Positions 44,511 to 54,371 of a stretch of 64,000 bases of DNA are shown in pieces (positions within the stretch are counted from its first letter, which is position 1; each line of letters begins with the position of its first letter). The stretch comes from Oscillospiraceae bacterium (lineage in GTDB: Bacteria; Bacillota; Clostridia; Oscillospirales; Oscillospiraceae). The translations under genes were made by a program, and so were the position numbers. The notes beneath the pieces are model-generated. The model ran no database searches. It had not been told where the DNA came from and was given only the letters and a program-made list of their open reading frames with translations. Location of the stretch: the NCBI GenBank assembly GCA_015067995.1, contig SVLJ01000004.1, positions 1-64,000 of the forward strand, in the 5' to 3' direction.

Positions 44511-45788
44511 TCAGGAAGCAGACTTCCTGTCGCTCTCTTTGTTTTCTTGTTTTTCGGGATTGCGGAGGATCATAGGCTCCTCGCTCCCATCCACACAGCC
44601 TTTGGTGATGATCACCTTTTCCGTGCTGCGGTCGGAGGGAATGTCGTACATGATCTCCGTCAGCATCCCTTCCATAACAGCACGCAGGCCGCGGGCACCG
44701 ATGTTGCGCTCAATGGCGCGGTCAGCCACCGCCTCCAGCGCCTCAGGCGCAAACTCCAGCTCCACGCCGTCGTATTCCATCAGCTTGCGATACTGCTTTA
44801 CCAGAGCATTCTTGGGCTCCTGCAGAATGCGCACCAGATCCTCACGGGTCAGACTGTTCAAAGAAGCAATCACCGGCAGACGACCCACCAGTTCGGGAAT
44901 AATACCGAACTTCAGCAGATCCTGAGGCTGCACCTGACGGAACAGCTCACCAACAGCCTTCTCCTTCTTGCTGTAGACAGGAGCATCAAAACCGATGCTC
45001 TTCTGTTCCACACGGCGCTCAATGATCTTTTCCAGACCGTCAAATGCGCCACCGCAAATGAAGAGGATGTTCTTGGTGTTGATCTGAATAAACTCCTGAT
45101 GCGGATGCTTCCGTCCACCCTGAGGCGGAACATTGGCAACAGTGCCCTCCACAATCTTCAGCAGCGCCTGCTGCACGCCTTCGCCGGAAACATCGCGGGT
45201 GATGGAGGTATTCTCACTCTTGCGGGCGATCTTGTCAATCTCATCCACATAGATGATACCGTGTTCAGCACGCTCCACATCGAAATCGGCAGACTGCAGC
45301 AGACGCAGCAGGATGTTTTCCACGTCGTCGCCCACATAGCCGGCCTCCGTCAGAGTGGTGGCGTCAGCGATGGCGAAGGGTACTTGCAGCACACGCGCCA
45401 GTGTCTGGGCAAAGAGCGTCTTGCCGGAGCCGGTGGGTCCAATGAGCAGGATGTTGCTCTTCTGCAGCTCCACGTCCTCGTCGCCGCCGAACATGATGCG
45501 CTTATAATGATTGTAAACCGCCACGGAGAGAGAGACCTTCGCCTCATCCTGACCGATGACATACTGATCCAGCACATCCTTGATCTCTCTGGGGATGGGC
45601 AGACGATCCGGCAGGTCGGCAGCCTGTCCGCCGTGGGTCTGGTCATAGCCGTCCTCCAGAATACTCATGCACAGACGCACACACTCGTCACAAATCTGCA
45701 CACCGGGGCCCTGGATCATGCGGTTGGCCTGCTGCTCATGCTTTCCGCAGAAAGAACAGCGCAGCGCCTTTTTTCCGTCGTTACTCAT
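44511..45788 (-). CDS. clpX: ATP-dependent Clp protease ATPase subunit ClpX
   Basis: ClpX unfolds substrates for ClpP. The 425-residue protein has the N-terminal zinc-binding domain (CSFCGKH near residue 11, CDECVRLC near 33) that selects substrates. The AAA+ module has Walker [12 protein letters not shown], Walker [11 protein letters not shown], the pore loop GYVGDD, and the ClpP-docking IGF loop (SIGFDAP). It follows clpP by 42 bp. Confidence 0.97.
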   Translation of the reverse strand: MSNDGKKALRCSFCGKHEQQANRMIQGPGVQICDECVRLCMSILEDGYDQTHGGQAADLPDRLPIPREIKDVLDQYVIGQDEAKVSLSVAVYNHYKRIMFGGDEDVELQKSNILLIGPTGSGKTLFAQTLARVLQVPFAIADATTLTEAGYVGDDVENILLRLLQSADFDVERAEHGIIYVDEIDKIARKSENTSITRDVSGEGVQQALLKIVEGTVANVPPQGGRKHPHQEFIQINTKNILFICGGAFDGLEKIIERRVEQKSIGFDAPVYSKKEKAVGELFRQVQPQDLLKFGIIPELVGRLPVIASLNSLTREDLVRILQEPKNALVKQYRKLMEYDGVELEFAPEALEAVADRAIERNIGARGLRAVMEGMLTEIMYDIPSDRSTEKVIITKGCVDGSEEPMILRNPEKQENKESDRKSAS

Positions 45789-45830
45789 AAGTTGCTACCT
45801 CACAGGCACGATGCAAACGCACCGCGTCGT

Positions 45831-46412
45831 TTATCTCTTGTAGATGACCTTATCGATCAGGCCAAATTCCCTGGCCTCTTCCGCACTCATGAAGTTATCG
45901 CGCTCACAGGCAGCGGTGACTTCCTCCACACTGCGGCCGGTATTCTCGGCCATGATGTGGTTCATGCGCTTTTTGATGGTCTCCAGACGCTTCAGATGGA
46001 TGGCCATGTCCGTGATCTGCCCCTGCGTACCTGCAGAGGGCTGATGAATCATAATCTCGGCATTGGGCAGCGCAATGCGCTTGCCCTTGGTGCCGGCAGA
46101 CAACAGGAATGCACCCATACTGGCCGCCATGCCCACACAGATGGTGGACACATCACACTTGATATACTGCATGGTATCATAGATGGCCATGCCATCGGTC
46201 ACAGAGCCACCGGGACTGTTGATATACAGCTGGATGTCCTTATCGGGATCCTGTGCCTCCAGATAAAGGAGCTGGGCTACCACAAGACTTGCTGTGGTTG
46301 CATTTACCTCTTCTCCCAGAAAAATGATGCGATCATTCAGCAGTCGGGAGAAGATGTCATAGGACCGCTCACCGCGGCTGGTCTGTTCAACTACGTACGG
46401 AACTAAGCTCAT
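45831..46412 (-). CDS. clpP: ATP-dependent Clp protease proteolytic subunit ClpP
   Basis: The 193-residue serine peptidase forms the proteolytic barrel used by ClpX. The catalytic serine lies in [13 protein letters not shown], the histidine in [13 protein letters not shown], and the aspartate in the [11 protein letters not shown] segment. Length and start ([20 protein letters not shown]) are typical. AAGGAGG precedes the start. No CtsR-type operator was seen upstream. Confidence 0.97.
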   Translation of the reverse strand: MSLVPYVVEQTSRGERSYDIFSRLLNDRIIFLGEEVNATTASLVVAQLLYLEAQDPDKDIQLYINSPGGSVTDGMAIYDTMQYIKCDVSTICVGMAASMGAFLLSAGTKGKRIALPNAEIMIHQPSAGTQGQITDMAIHLKRLETIKKRMNHIMAENTGRSVEEVTAACERDNFMSAEEAREFGLIDKVIYKR

Positions 46413-46472
46413 GGATAATCCTCCTTGTTACGATATTCCCCGTTATTGGATACCTCCGCCCACACACCGGCG

Positions 46473-46523
46473 AAAAACGGCGTCAGCGCCTCAGCCCCGC
46501 TGTCGGAGCATCCGGCGCTGACG
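46473..46523 (-). terminator. Probable terminator between tig and clpP
   Basis: Arms CGTCAGCGCC / GGCGCTGACG (46481-46490, 46514-46523) with a GC-rich loop. GTTTTT follows on the minus strand. It lies 125 bp after the tig stop, and the stretch between holds no gene. Confidence 0.65.
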
Positions 46524-46647
46524 TCCCCGCAGCATCAGGCCTGTAGAGACATGATACTACGATACCTTGAGAGAATTTGTAGAATCCTTGCAGGATGCGC
46601 CGGTCCTCTGCTTAGTATACCCGGAAATATGCGGATTCCTTCGCTTT

Positions 46648-47964
46648 TTACTCGGCCTTTTCTGCTTCCTCGGTCTTCTCCTCAGCGGGAGCAGCCACGG
46701 TAGCACTGGAGGTAACGATACGGATTGCCTTCTGGGACTTGATCTGATCCTCCACCACATCGTGGGTCAGATACTTCTTGACAGTCTCCACATCCATGCC
46801 GTACTTCTCGGCCATGTCAGCGTATTCCTTCTCGACCTCAGCCTCGGTAGCCTCGATCTTCTCAGCCTCGATGATGGCGGTCATGGCCAGATCCATGCGC
46901 ACCTGACGCAGAGCGGGTTCCTTGGCCTGCTGCAGCATATCCTCGGGATCAGCGTTGGTGATCTCCAGATACTGCTCATAGCTCATACCCTGCTGCTGCA
47001 GCTGCATGCGGAAGTTGTCCAGGAAGTGACGAGCCTGGCTCTCCACCATGGCGTCGGGCACATCACAGGTGATGTTCTCAGCCACCTGAGTCATCAGAGC
47101 ATCCTCGAAAGCCTTCTCGGCAGTCTCCTTGCGCTCAGCAGTGATCTTCTTCTTCAGATCGGCCTTCAGTTCCTTCAGAGTGTCAAACTCAGAAACGTCC
47201 TTGGCGAACTCATCGTCAATGACGGGAACTTCCTTGGCCTTGACCTCGTTGACCTTCACGTGGAAGACCACGGGCTTGCCAGCCAGGCCCTCATGATACT
47301 GCTCAGGGAAGGTGATGTCGATATCCTTCTCCTCGCCGGCGTTCATGCCAACCAGCTGATCCTCGAAACCAGGGACGAAGGAGCCGGAGCCGATCTCCAG
47401 GCTGAAGTTCTCGCCCTTGCCGCCCTCGAAGGGAACGCCCTGATCAAAGCCCTCAAAATCGATAACAGCGGTATCGCCCATAGCGACAGCACGCTCAACG
47501 CTCACCATGCGGGAGTTGCGCTCAGCCATCTCCTTCAGGCGGGCATTGACATCGGCAGCCAGAACCTTGACCTCTGCCTTGGGAGCAGAGAGACCCTTGT
47601 ACTGACCCAGAGTAACCTCGGGATAGACGGGAACCTTTGCAGTGAAGGTGAAGCCAGCCTTGGTGACTTCGCCAACCAGCTCCACAGCGGGCTCGCCCAC
47701 AACGCGCAGCTCCTGCTCCTGGACGGCAGCCTTATATGCATCGAACCAGCAGTTGTCGATGGCATCAGAATAGAACACGCCCTCGCCGTACATCTTCTCA
47801 ATGAGGTTGCGGGGAGCCTTGCCCTTGCGGAAGCCGGGGACGTTGATCTCGCGGCGCTTCTGACGATAGGCCTTCTCAACGGCAGCTTCAAACTCCTCTG
47901 CGCCCACTTCGATGGTCAGCAGAACTTCGTTCTTCTCCAGTTTTTCACAATTCTTGACACTCAT
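46648..47964 (-). CDS. tig: Trigger factor
   Basis: Trigger factor is the ribosome-bound chaperone and peptidyl-prolyl isomerase. The 438-residue protein starts at ATG 47964 (GGAGGAATAAACTAC just upstream). It has the ribosome-binding signature NVPGFRKGKAPRNLIEKMYG (about residues 39-58), an FKBP-type isomerase domain (AVIDFEGFDQGVPFEGGKG, about 160-178), and the long helical chaperone domain. The C-terminal tail is rich in Glu, Lys and Ala. A small hairpin CACCGG / CCGGTG lies in the leader (47987-48004). Confidence 0.96.
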   Translation of the reverse strand: MSVKNCEKLEKNEVLLTIEVGAEEFEAAVEKAYRQKRREINVPGFRKGKAPRNLIEKMYGEGVFYSDAIDNCWFDAYKAAVQEQELRVVGEPAVELVGEVTKAGFTFTAKVPVYPEVTLGQYKGLSAPKAEVKVLAADVNARLKEMAERNSRMVSVERAVAMGDTAVIDFEGFDQGVPFEGGKGENFSLEIGSGSFVPGFEDQLVGMNAGEEKDIDITFPEQYHEGLAGKPVVFHVKVNEVKAKEVPVIDDEFAKDVSEFDTLKELKADLKKKITAERKETAEKAFEDALMTQVAENITCDVPDAMVESQARHFLDNFRMQLQQQGMSYEQYLEITNADPEDMLQQAKEPALRQVRMDLAMTAIIEAEKIEATEAEVEKEYADMAEKYGMDVETVKKYLTHDVVEDQIKSQKAIRIVTSSATVAAPAEEKTEEAEKAE

Positions 47965-48050
47965 GTAGTTTATTCCTCCGTTCATCCACCGGTTCATACC
48001 GGTGCATCGTGATATTTTAGCAGATTTCTGCAAGAAAAGCTATACCTTTT

Positions 48051-48740
48051 TTACATTTCGCAAATTTTTTTCGGAATAAATCCGAGAAAATCTGCCGAAA
48101 TCAAAGAAAACTCCGTGTCTCCAACAGTTCCGTCCATCCTTCTTCGGATTGTCGGGCCATGGAGATGCCCGTAAAAGCATTTTTCCACTGAATAATTTCT
48201 CAGCATATTCAGGATCTCAGGACACTGATACCCCTGATACAACGGCGGATAATGCAGGAAGCAGAGAATGGGACGCTCCCCCGCTGCTTTCAAAGAGGTT
48301 TCCAGCCGCCCCACTTCCCTGGCCAGCACCTTGGCATTGTGCGGTTTCTGATCTTCCTCCAGAAACCATCCGCGGGTACCGCAGAGGGCATAATCGCCGT
48401 AAGTGAAGGCGTTGTTGTGCAGGAAATCCAGTGACCGGATCTCCTTCTCCTCCAAAAAACGCTTCATCTTGGATACCGTCGTCCACCAGTAGTCGTGGTT
48501 TCCCTTCAGCAACAGCTTTTTCCCGGGAAATGCATCCAGAAAACGGAAATCCGCCTCCGCTTCCTCCAGACTCATGCCCCATGAGGTATCGCCCGCCAGA
48601 ATAAGGGTGTCCTCCTCTGTCAGCATCCCCAGTGAGGCTTCCAGACGGGAGACATAGTCCTTCCACGCATCACCAAAGACCTCCATGGACTTGTCACAGC
48701 TGAAACTCAGATGCAGATCACCGATAGCATAAAGCGCCAT
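48051..48740 (-). CDS. Calcineurin-type metallophosphoesterase
   Basis: The 229-residue soluble protein has the di-metal phosphoesterase pattern: AIGDLHLSF (Asp, His), LAGDTSWG, KGNHDYWW and FLHYPPLYQG, then YGHLHGPT. Relatives are annotated only as serine/threonine phosphatase-like or YkuE-like, so the substrate is unknown. It follows thrC by 34 bp and ends the lepB-to-phosphoesterase gene run. Confidence 0.88.
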   Translation of the reverse strand: MALYAIGDLHLSFSCDKSMEVFGDAWKDYVSRLEASLGMLTEEDTLILAGDTSWGMSLEEAEADFRFLDAFPGKKLLLKGNHDYWWTTVSKMKRFLEEKEIRSLDFLHNNAFTYGDYALCGTRGWFLEEDQKPHNAKVLAREVGRLETSLKAAGERPILCFLHYPPLYQGYQCPEILNMLRNYSVEKCFYGHLHGPTIRRRMDGTVGDTEFSLISADFLGFIPKKICEM

Positions 48741-48774
48741 ATGTCTCCCTCCCTCCTTTTCGCCTTAATTGCGG

Positions 48775-50262
48775 TTACTTCAAGAATTCCAGCACGGTCT
48801 CTTCCATTTCAAGCTTTTCGCAAACCTGATGGAATCGACGCTCCTTGCCCCGCAAGGCAGCCAGACGCCGGGGCACCGCAACACCGGTAACAGCGTGCAT
48901 CTGCTCCAGACGCTCCAGACTGTTCTCCACGGGCTGCTCACCGATGGCCTCCAGTACACTGTCGCCGAACTTGTAAGGCGATGCCGTGGAAACGAACACC
49001 GTGACCGTCTCGTCGCCGGTGGCGGCACGGTACTGCTCCATGACATTCACAGCCACTGCTGTATGGGGATCGATGAGATAGTGATGGTTCTTCCAGTAAG
49101 CAGCCATAGTTGCGGCGCAGTCCTCCTCACCGCAGCAGCCGCCCCAATACTCCGCAGCCAGGGCAGCCTTGATTGCGTCGGACACCTCATAGCGTCCTTC
49201 TTCACTGAGAGACTTCATGTAACCACGGACCTCCGCGTCGTTTCCGCCGGACAGATCGAAGATCAGCCGCTCCATATTGCTGGAAATCAGGATATCCATG
49301 GAGGGGCTCATGGTGGTGTGGAAGGGACGGTTCCGATCATACACGCCAGTGCGCAGGAAGTCCGTCAGAACGTTGTTGCTGTTGGAGGCACAGATCAGCA
49401 TATTCACCGGCAGACCCATACGCTTGGCATAGTATGCCGCCAGAATATCACCGAAATTGCCGGTAGGTACGCAGAAGTTCACCTTCGCGCCCATTTCCAG
49501 CCTGCCATCCCGCACCAGATCGCAGTAAGCGGAGATATAATACACCACCTGCGGCAAAATACGCCCCCAGTTGATGGAATTGGCAGAAGACAGGAAATAC
49601 CCGCGCTCTGCCAGAATCTCCCGGATCTTCAGATCGGAGAAGATTCGCTTAACACCACTCTGTGCGTCATCAAAATTCCCCACCACGGAGCAAACACCTA
49701 CATTAGCGCCGTCCTGCGTGACCATCTGCAGCTCCTGAATAGCCGAAACGCCGTCCTTGGGATAGAACACCATGATCTTCGTCTGAGGCACATCGGCAAA
49801 GCCTTCCAGAGCCCCCTTACCGGTGTCGCCGGAGGTTGCCACCAGAATACAGGCGGTCTTCTCTTCCCCGGTTTTCCGCAGAGCGGCGGACAGCAGCTGG
49901 GGCAGCATCTGCAGCGCCATGTCCTTGAATGCACTGGTAGGTCCATGCCACAGCTCCAGGCTGTGGGTCTTCGCATCCACTGTACGCACAGGCGCAACAG
50001 CGGCGGTATCATACTTGTCCGGTCCATAAGCATTCTCTGCAAATCCCAGCAGCTCTTCCTGTGTATAATCTGTCAAGTAAAATCCCATGACACGTGCCGT
50101 CCGCTCCTGATAGGACAGCGTCATCATCTCCCGCAAAAATCTCTCATCGATCTGCGGGATCTCCATGGGCGTTAGCAGGCCACCGTCACGGCTCAGCCCC
50201 ATTTGAATCGCCTCCGCAGCATCATAGCGCAGGGAGGTATCTCGCGTGCTGTAATACTTCAT
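48775..50262 (-). CDS. thrC: Threonine synthase
   Basis: ThrC converts O-phosphohomoserine to threonine using PLP. The 495-residue length fits the longer (yeast/E. coli-type) class. The PLP lysine lies in WHGPTSAFKDMALQ, and the phosphate-binding loop in VATSGDTGKGALEGF. FCVPTGNFGDILAAYYAKRM is also typical. Start ATG 50262 (MKYYSTRDTSLRYDAAEAI); the ribosome site AAAGGA is rather far at 13 bp. No attenuator or T-box was seen in the 44-bp gap after yraN. Confidence 0.95.
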   Translation of the reverse strand: MKYYSTRDTSLRYDAAEAIQMGLSRDGGLLTPMEIPQIDERFLREMMTLSYQERTARVMGFYLTDYTQEELLGFAENAYGPDKYDTAAVAPVRTVDAKTHSLELWHGPTSAFKDMALQMLPQLLSAALRKTGEEKTACILVATSGDTGKGALEGFADVPQTKIMVFYPKDGVSAIQELQMVTQDGANVGVCSVVGNFDDAQSGVKRIFSDLKIREILAERGYFLSSANSINWGRILPQVVYYISAYCDLVRDGRLEMGAKVNFCVPTGNFGDILAAYYAKRMGLPVNMLICASNSNNVLTDFLRTGVYDRNRPFHTTMSPSMDILISSNMERLIFDLSGGNDAEVRGYMKSLSEEGRYEVSDAIKAALAAEYWGGCCGEEDCAATMAAYWKNHHYLIDPHTAVAVNVMEQYRAATGDETVTVFVSTASPYKFGDSVLEAIGEQPVENSLERLEQMHAVTGVAVPRRLAALRGKERRFHQVCEKLEMEETVLEFLK

Positions 50263-50306
50263 GCTATGTTGGTTATCCTTTCTCTTCACAGGCCGGATCA
50301 GCCTGT

Positions 50307-50663
50307 TCAAAATGCGTTTTCTATGTATTCCACCTTCAGAACGCGTCCGCTCTCATCGGCATAAACCTCCGCCACATCAAAGCGGACCGGAACATCCAGT
50401 TCATATCTGCTCATGTAGGCAGACGCCGCCATCCGCAGTTTCTCCTGCTTTCGGCTGTCTACAAATTCACGGGGCAAGCCATGGGAAAGATTGCTTCGCA
50501 GCTTCACTTCCACAAAGCACAGCATTCCCTGACGATCTCTGGCAACCAGATCGATTTCCCCGAACCGGCAGCGCCATTGGCTGGCCAGCAGCGCATATCC
50601 CTGTTTCCGCAGGTAACGGGCAACCTCCGCCTCACCCCGGTTTCCGGAAGCTCTGGTGCTCAC
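50307..50663 (-). CDS. yraN: UPF0102 (YraN) nuclease-fold protein
   Basis: The 118-residue protein has the endonuclease-like core of UPF0102: GNRGEAEVARYLRKQGY, then CRFGEIDLVARDRQGMLCFVEVK, where E, D and EVK form the PD-(D/E)XK-like site. Start is GTG 50663: GGGAGG lies 7 bp before it and the start overlaps the rnhB stop as GTGA; an ATG 15 bp earlier would contain its own ribosome site. Next to rnhB as in many bacteria; function in DNA repair is suspected but unproven. Confidence 0.92.
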   Translation of the reverse strand: MSTRASGNRGEAEVARYLRKQGYALLASQWRCRFGEIDLVARDRQGMLCFVEVKLRSNLSHGLPREFVDSRKQEKLRMAASAYMSRYELDVPVRFDVAEVYADESGRVLKVEYIENAF

Positions 50664-51280
50664 TTCTTTGCCTCCCATTTTTTCAGGAAGCTTTTCCGGT
50701 GTACCGGTGACGGGCCGTAGGTATCCAGCATTTCATAATGGAGCTTCGTCCCGTAGCCCTTATGCTTTGCAAACCGATACTGCGGATATTCCCCATCCAG
50801 AACTTCCGTCACAAAGCGGTCACGGCTCACCTTGGCCAGTATGGATGCCGCCGCTATGGAAGCACTCTTTCCGTCTCCGCCTACCACCAGCACATGGGGC
50901 GTGGTGACGGCATGGCGGCTGCCGTGGTCGCGGTTTCCGTCGATCAAAGCAATATCCGGGCGGATATGCAATGCATCGATGGCACGTTGCATAGACAGCA
51001 TCCGAGCGTTGAGGATATCCATTTCGTCGATCTCCTCCGCCTCTACCCACGCCACAGCCCAGGCCTCCGCCCGTGCAATGATGACATCATACAGTGCTTC
51101 CCGTTTTTTCTCTGTGAGCTTTTTGGAATCGTCCAGTCCCGGGATCTCCAATCCACGGGGCAAAATCACTGCCGCAGCATACACCGGCCCGGCCAGCGGG
51201 CCTGCGCCGGCCTCATCCACACCACAGACAAATTCCGCGCCCTTCTCCCACTGTTCTCGTTCAAACTCCCAGAAACTCAT
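50660..51280 (-). CDS. rnhB: Ribonuclease HII
   Basis: RNase HII removes misincorporated ribonucleotides and RNA primers. The 206-residue enzyme carries CGVDEAGAGPLAGPVYAAAV with the Asp-Glu pair (about residues 19-38), DDSKKLTEKKRE, and LIDGNRDHGS with a catalytic aspartate, and the final aspartate in SRDRFV. It overlaps rbgA and yraN by 4 bp each. Confidence 0.96.
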   Translation of the reverse strand: MSFWEFEREQWEKGAEFVCGVDEAGAGPLAGPVYAAAVILPRGLEIPGLDDSKKLTEKKREALYDVIIARAEAWAVAWVEAEEIDEMDILNARMLSMQRAIDALHIRPDIALIDGNRDHGSRHAVTTPHVLVVGGDGKSASIAAASILAKVSRDRFVTEVLDGEYPQYRFAKHKGYGTKLHYEMLDTYGPSPVHRKSFLKKWEAKK

Positions 51281-52164
51281 ACACTTTCCTCCGGCAGTTC
51301 CAGTGTGAATCGGCCCAGCTTGCTGCCCCGGAATTCGTCCAGAAGAATCTTGGCCATCCGTTCCGTATCGATCTCGCCGCCGGAAATCAGGAATCCGCGT
51401 TTGCGGCCCGCCGCCTGCAGCAAGCGATAGCCCCAGGCCACATCACCCTCTTCGCCTTCCTCTTCCTCCCGCACCGGGATCGAGGACAGCTTGTAAGCCA
51501 CTTTCAGCGCTTCCGGATAGCGTTCTGCCAGATAAGCCATCAGGTGACAGCCCAGCGTCTCCACATCCAGAATATCGTCCTTCACTGCGCCGGTGAATGC
51601 CAGATTCATACCTACGCTCTGATCCTCAAATTTAGGCCACAGGATACCGGGAGTATCCAGCAGCTCCAAATATGCGTCAATGGGCACCCACTGCTTGGAA
51701 CGGGTAACACCGGGGCGATCCTCCGTCTTCGCAGTCTTGCGCCCGGCAATCTTGTTGATAAACGTAGACTTTCCCACATTGGGGATTCCCAGAATCATGA
51801 CGCGGATCACACGGTTCTGCCCCTTCTCCGCATAGGCTTTCAGCTTTTCCGCCAACAGAGTCCGGACGGCCACTGCAAACTTTGCCGTTCCGCTGCCACT
51901 CTTGGCATCGGTTTCCAGCACAGCGTAGCCCTTGCTGCGGAAATAGGCAGTCCAGAGCTTTGTGGCTGCCGGATCCGCCTGATCTACACGGTTGAGCACA
52001 ACCAGCCGGGGTTTTCCTACCGTCAGCTCATCCACATCAGGGTTCCGGCTGGACACAGGAATGCGGGCATCGATGATCTCGCACACAGCGTCCACATTTC
52101 TGATCTGATCCGCAATCATGCGCCGGGTCTTGGTCATATGCCCCGGATACCATTGAATGTTCAT
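51277..52164 (-). CDS. rbgA: Ribosome biogenesis GTPase RbgA (YlqF)
   Basis: The 295-residue circularly permuted GTPase has its motifs out of the usual order: G4 NRVDQAD (about residue 56) comes before G1 GIPNVGKSTF (about 123) and G3 DTPG (about 166). It begins MNIQWYPGHMTKTRRMI, the RbgA signature. It acts late in 50S assembly. It follows lepB by 3 bp and overlaps rnhB, as in the lepB-rbgA-rnhB order of Bacillus. Confidence 0.96.
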   Translation of the reverse strand: MNIQWYPGHMTKTRRMIADQIRNVDAVCEIIDARIPVSSRNPDVDELTVGKPRLVVLNRVDQADPAATKLWTAYFRSKGYAVLETDAKSGSGTAKFAVAVRTLLAEKLKAYAEKGQNRVIRVMILGIPNVGKSTFINKIAGRKTAKTEDRPGVTRSKQWVPIDAYLELLDTPGILWPKFEDQSVGMNLAFTGAVKDDILDVETLGCHLMAYLAERYPEALKVAYKLSSIPVREEEEGEEGDVAWGYRLLQAAGRKRGFLISGGEIDTERMAKILLDEFRGSKLGRFTLELPEESV

Positions 52165-52167
52165 GCT

Positions 52168-52785
52168 TTACTCCAATCCACGGATGATTCCAATACGGGA
52201 ATAGTCCGGTTTCTTTGTCACGCTGTCTCTGCCCGGAAACAGCATAAATACCGCCCTACCCAACACATACCGCTCATCCACAACGCCCAGTCTGGGATTA
52301 CGGCTGTCATCGCTGGCATTCCGGTTATCGCCCATCACAAAAATGCAGCCTTCCTCCACCGTCACAGGAAACTCCAGTCCCTCGTCATCGAAGGTGAGGT
52401 CATTGATATACTCCTCTTCCAGCAGTTTGCCATCCACATAGACGCTGCCGGTGGAGTAATCGATATCCACCGTCTGTCCACCCACGGCAATGATGCGTTT
52501 GACAATAGGTTCATAGTAAAATGTTTCCTTCCGCAAAACCACAATATCTCCGTATTGCAGCTCACCGCACCAGGCAGCGTCCAGTACCAGCAGGCGGTCG
52601 CCGTCCTGCAGTGTGGGCAGCATAGACGTTCCGTCCACACTGATCATCCGGATCACAAAAGTAAACAGCAGCATTACGGCCAGCACAGAAACCACAAGGG
52701 CCTGCACCCATTCATATAAGTTCCGGTCAACTTTTTCCTGCTGCGGCTGCGCGGCATTCTCCGGTATATTCGGCATCTCGTTCAT
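52168..52785 (-). CDS. lepB: Signal peptidase I
   Basis: SPase I removes signal peptides outside the membrane. The 205-residue protein has a short cytoplasmic N-terminus, one membrane helix (about 27-48), then the catalytic serine Ser54 in GTSMLPTLQ, the lysine Lys96 in VKRIIAVGG and the C-terminal MGDNRNASDDSR. This is the single-helix Gram-positive type. It is first in a run through rbgA, rnhB, yraN, thrC and the phosphoesterase. Confidence 0.96.
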   Translation of the reverse strand: MNEMPNIPENAAQPQQEKVDRNLYEWVQALVVSVLAVMLLFTFVIRMISVDGTSMLPTLQDGDRLLVLDAAWCGELQYGDIVVLRKETFYYEPIVKRIIAVGGQTVDIDYSTGSVYVDGKLLEEEYINDLTFDDEGLEFPVTVEEGCIFVMGDNRNASDDSRNPRLGVVDERYVLGRAVFMLFPGRDSVTKKPDYSRIGIIRGLE

Positions 52786-52874
52786 TCTATGCTCCCTCCA
52801 AAGATCGGCTGCGGCACAGAAAAGCCATACCCTTCCGTTTCCGCTGATCCGCTGATCGTATAACTTGACATATT

Positions 52875-52903
52875 AGTATACCAAATTTCTTCTCTGCCTA
52901 CAA
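52875..52903 (-). promoter_or_regulatory. Promoter of the lepB gene run
   Basis: On the minus strand TTGTAG (52898-52903), 17 bp, extended TGG-TATACT (52875-52880), with the lepB start about 90 bp further on. Confidence 0.55.
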
Positions 52904-52970
52904 GTTCCGGAACTGATGAAAAGAAAGCTTTTTCACATTTGTTTTCCAATCTTTTTGCGCTGTATGCACA

Positions 52971-53002
52971 AAAAAGCTCCCCGGATCGAGAAATCCGGGG
53001 AG
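52971..53002 (-). terminator. Terminator of infC-rpmI-rplT
   Basis: Stem CTCCCCGGAT / ATCCGGGGAG (52977-53002, 6-nt loop) followed on the minus strand by CTTTTTT, 18 bp after the rplT stop. Confidence 0.92.
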
Positions 53003-53020
53003 TTTTGTACGCTTACGAAA

Positions 53021-53374
53021 TTAGTTTGCCTTCTTGGCGATCTCAACCAGCTGAGTGAAAGCAGCTGCGTCGTTGATAGCCATCTCGGCCAGCATCTTGC
53101 GGTTGATGGCGATGCCGGCAACCTTCAGGCCATGCATAAAGGTGGAGTAGTTCATGCCGTTCATCTTGCAGGCGGCAGAAATACGGGTGATCCACAGAGA
53201 GCGGAAATCTCTCTTCTTCAGCTTACGGCCGACATAAGCATAGGTCAGGGACTTCATGACTGCCTCGTTGGCAATTCTGAAGTGCTTGGACTTGTCGCCC
53301 CAGTAGCCCTTGGCCAGCTTCATGATCTTATTTCTTCTCTTGCGCGTCATCATCGCGCCCTTAACTCTTGCCAT
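53021..53374 (-). CDS. rplT: 50S ribosomal protein L20
   Basis: The 117-residue protein starts [20 protein letters not shown] and has the basic N-terminal tail and globular C-terminal domain ([20 protein letters not shown]) of L20. L20 is also the repressor of its own operon in Firmicutes, by binding the infC leader. It is the third gene of infC-rpmI-rplT. Confidence 0.97.
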   Translation of the reverse strand: MARVKGAMMTRKRRNKIMKLAKGYWGDKSKHFRIANEAVMKSLTYAYVGRKLKKRDFRSLWITRISAACKMNGMNYSTFMHGLKVAGIAINRKMLAEMAINDAAAFTQLVEIAKKAN

Positions 53375-53408
53375 TTTGCAAATCCTCCTATTCTAAACGT
53401 CTCGTATC

Positions 53409-53606
53409 TTACTTGTAAGGGATCATCTCGCGGATGGTAGCCGCATTGGTAACATCGGCATAACCGCCGGCACGCAGACGACGAGTACGTTTGGTGTCCT
53501 TCTTGGTGAGGATGTGGCTCTTATAAGCCTTGGCGCGCTTGACCTTGCCGGTCTTGGTCAGATTGAATCTCTTCTTTGCACCGCTATGGGTCTTCAGCTT
53601 GGGCAT
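53409..53606 (-). CDS. rpmI: 50S ribosomal protein L35
   Basis: The 65-residue basic protein starts [20 protein letters not shown] and has the family length. It lies 41 bp after infC and 34 bp before rplT. Confidence 0.97.
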   Translation of the reverse strand: MPKLKTHSGAKKRFNLTKTGKVKRAKAYKSHILTKKDTKRTRRLRAGGYADVTNAATIREMIPYK

Positions 53607-53647
53607 AATTGAAATCTCCTTCCGTATGATAAAAAACGTGCTGTGTT

Positions 53648-54166
53648 TTACTTACCGGTCTTGGGTGACAGGAAGATGGACATCATACGCCCCTCCAGCT
53701 TGGCACCCTTATCCAAATTTGCGGTCTCGGCACACTGGTCGGCAAAGCGCTCCAGCAGCTCCTTACCGATGTCGGTATGAGCCATCTCGCGGCCGCGGAA
53801 GCGGACGGAGACCTTTACGCGGTTGCCATCGGCAATGAACTTCTGGGCATTCTTGAGCTTCGTGTTGAAATCGCCGATATCAATACCGGGAGACATGCGG
53901 ATCTCCTTGATTTCCACAACGTGCTGATTCTTCTTCGCTTCCTTCTCCCGCTTACCCTGCTCAAAGCGGAACTTACCGTAGTTCATGAGCTTGCACACAG
54001 GGGGCGTAGCCTGGGGAGAGATCTTCACCAGATCCAAACCCTTCTCATCAGCGATGGCCAGAGCGGCATCTGCGGACATAATTCCCAGCTGCTCACCGTC
54101 ATCTCCGATCAGACGGATTTCTTTGTCGCGAATTTCTTCATTCAGTTCGTGCACTGCCTTACTAAT
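53648..54166 (-). CDS. infC: Translation initiation factor IF-3, AUU start
   Basis: IF-3 checks start codons and keeps 30S subunits free. The 172-residue protein begins at ATT 54166: GGAGG lies 10 bp before it, the codon after reads [20 protein letters not shown] (normal IF-3 N-terminus), and no ATG is available between the leader hairpin and the conserved region. An AUU start is known for infC in E. coli and Geobacillus and lets IF-3 repress its own synthesis. [17 protein letters not shown] and the C-terminal [14 protein letters not shown] are typical. Confidence 0.93.
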   Translation of the reverse strand: MSKAVHELNEEIRDKEIRLIGDDGEQLGIMSADAALAIADEKGLDLVKISPQATPPVCKLMNYGKFRFEQGKREKEAKKNQHVVEIKEIRMSPGIDIGDFNTKLKNAQKFIADGNRVKVSVRFRGREMAHTDIGKELLERFADQCAETANLDKGAKLEGRMMSIFLSPKTGK

Positions 54167-54371
54167 GGTCGAAGCACCTCCATTCAGAAAATACAAAACG
54201 CGGATCCCTTCCGGCATCCGCGCAATCCTCCAGTCAAGCCGCCCCTTCCGCCTGCAGGCAGAACGACAGCCGACAACAAACCGCTTTCGCGATTCGATTA
54301 CGATGTAAACCTCTTTGCTGTTTCGCGGGAGGTGAGGCGGATGCAATCAGCCTACTTTGTTTTGCTGGATT
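54167..54371 (-). promoter_or_regulatory. infC leader, probable L20 autoregulatory element
   Basis: About 200 untranslated bases separate the promoter from the infC start. Near the 3' end a stem CGCGGAT / ATCCGCG (54199-54222) is followed on the minus strand by GTTTTGTATTTT, which looks like an intrinsic terminator just before the ribosome site. In Firmicutes the infC-rpmI-rplT leader binds L20 and terminates early when L20 is in excess, so this leader probably does the same. The long open frame across it has no ribosome site. Confidence 0.7.

Noticed and set aside
50307-50678. ATG start of yraN at 50678
   Set aside because: The GGGAGG ribosome site lies within the first codons of that version; the GTG at 50663 has correct spacing and a GTGA overlap with rnhB.
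53648-54346. Longer infC reading frame from an ATG at 54346
   Set aside because: It would translate through the leader and terminator-like hairpin and lacks a ribosome site; the AUU at 54166 has one and starts at the conserved IF-3 N-terminus.
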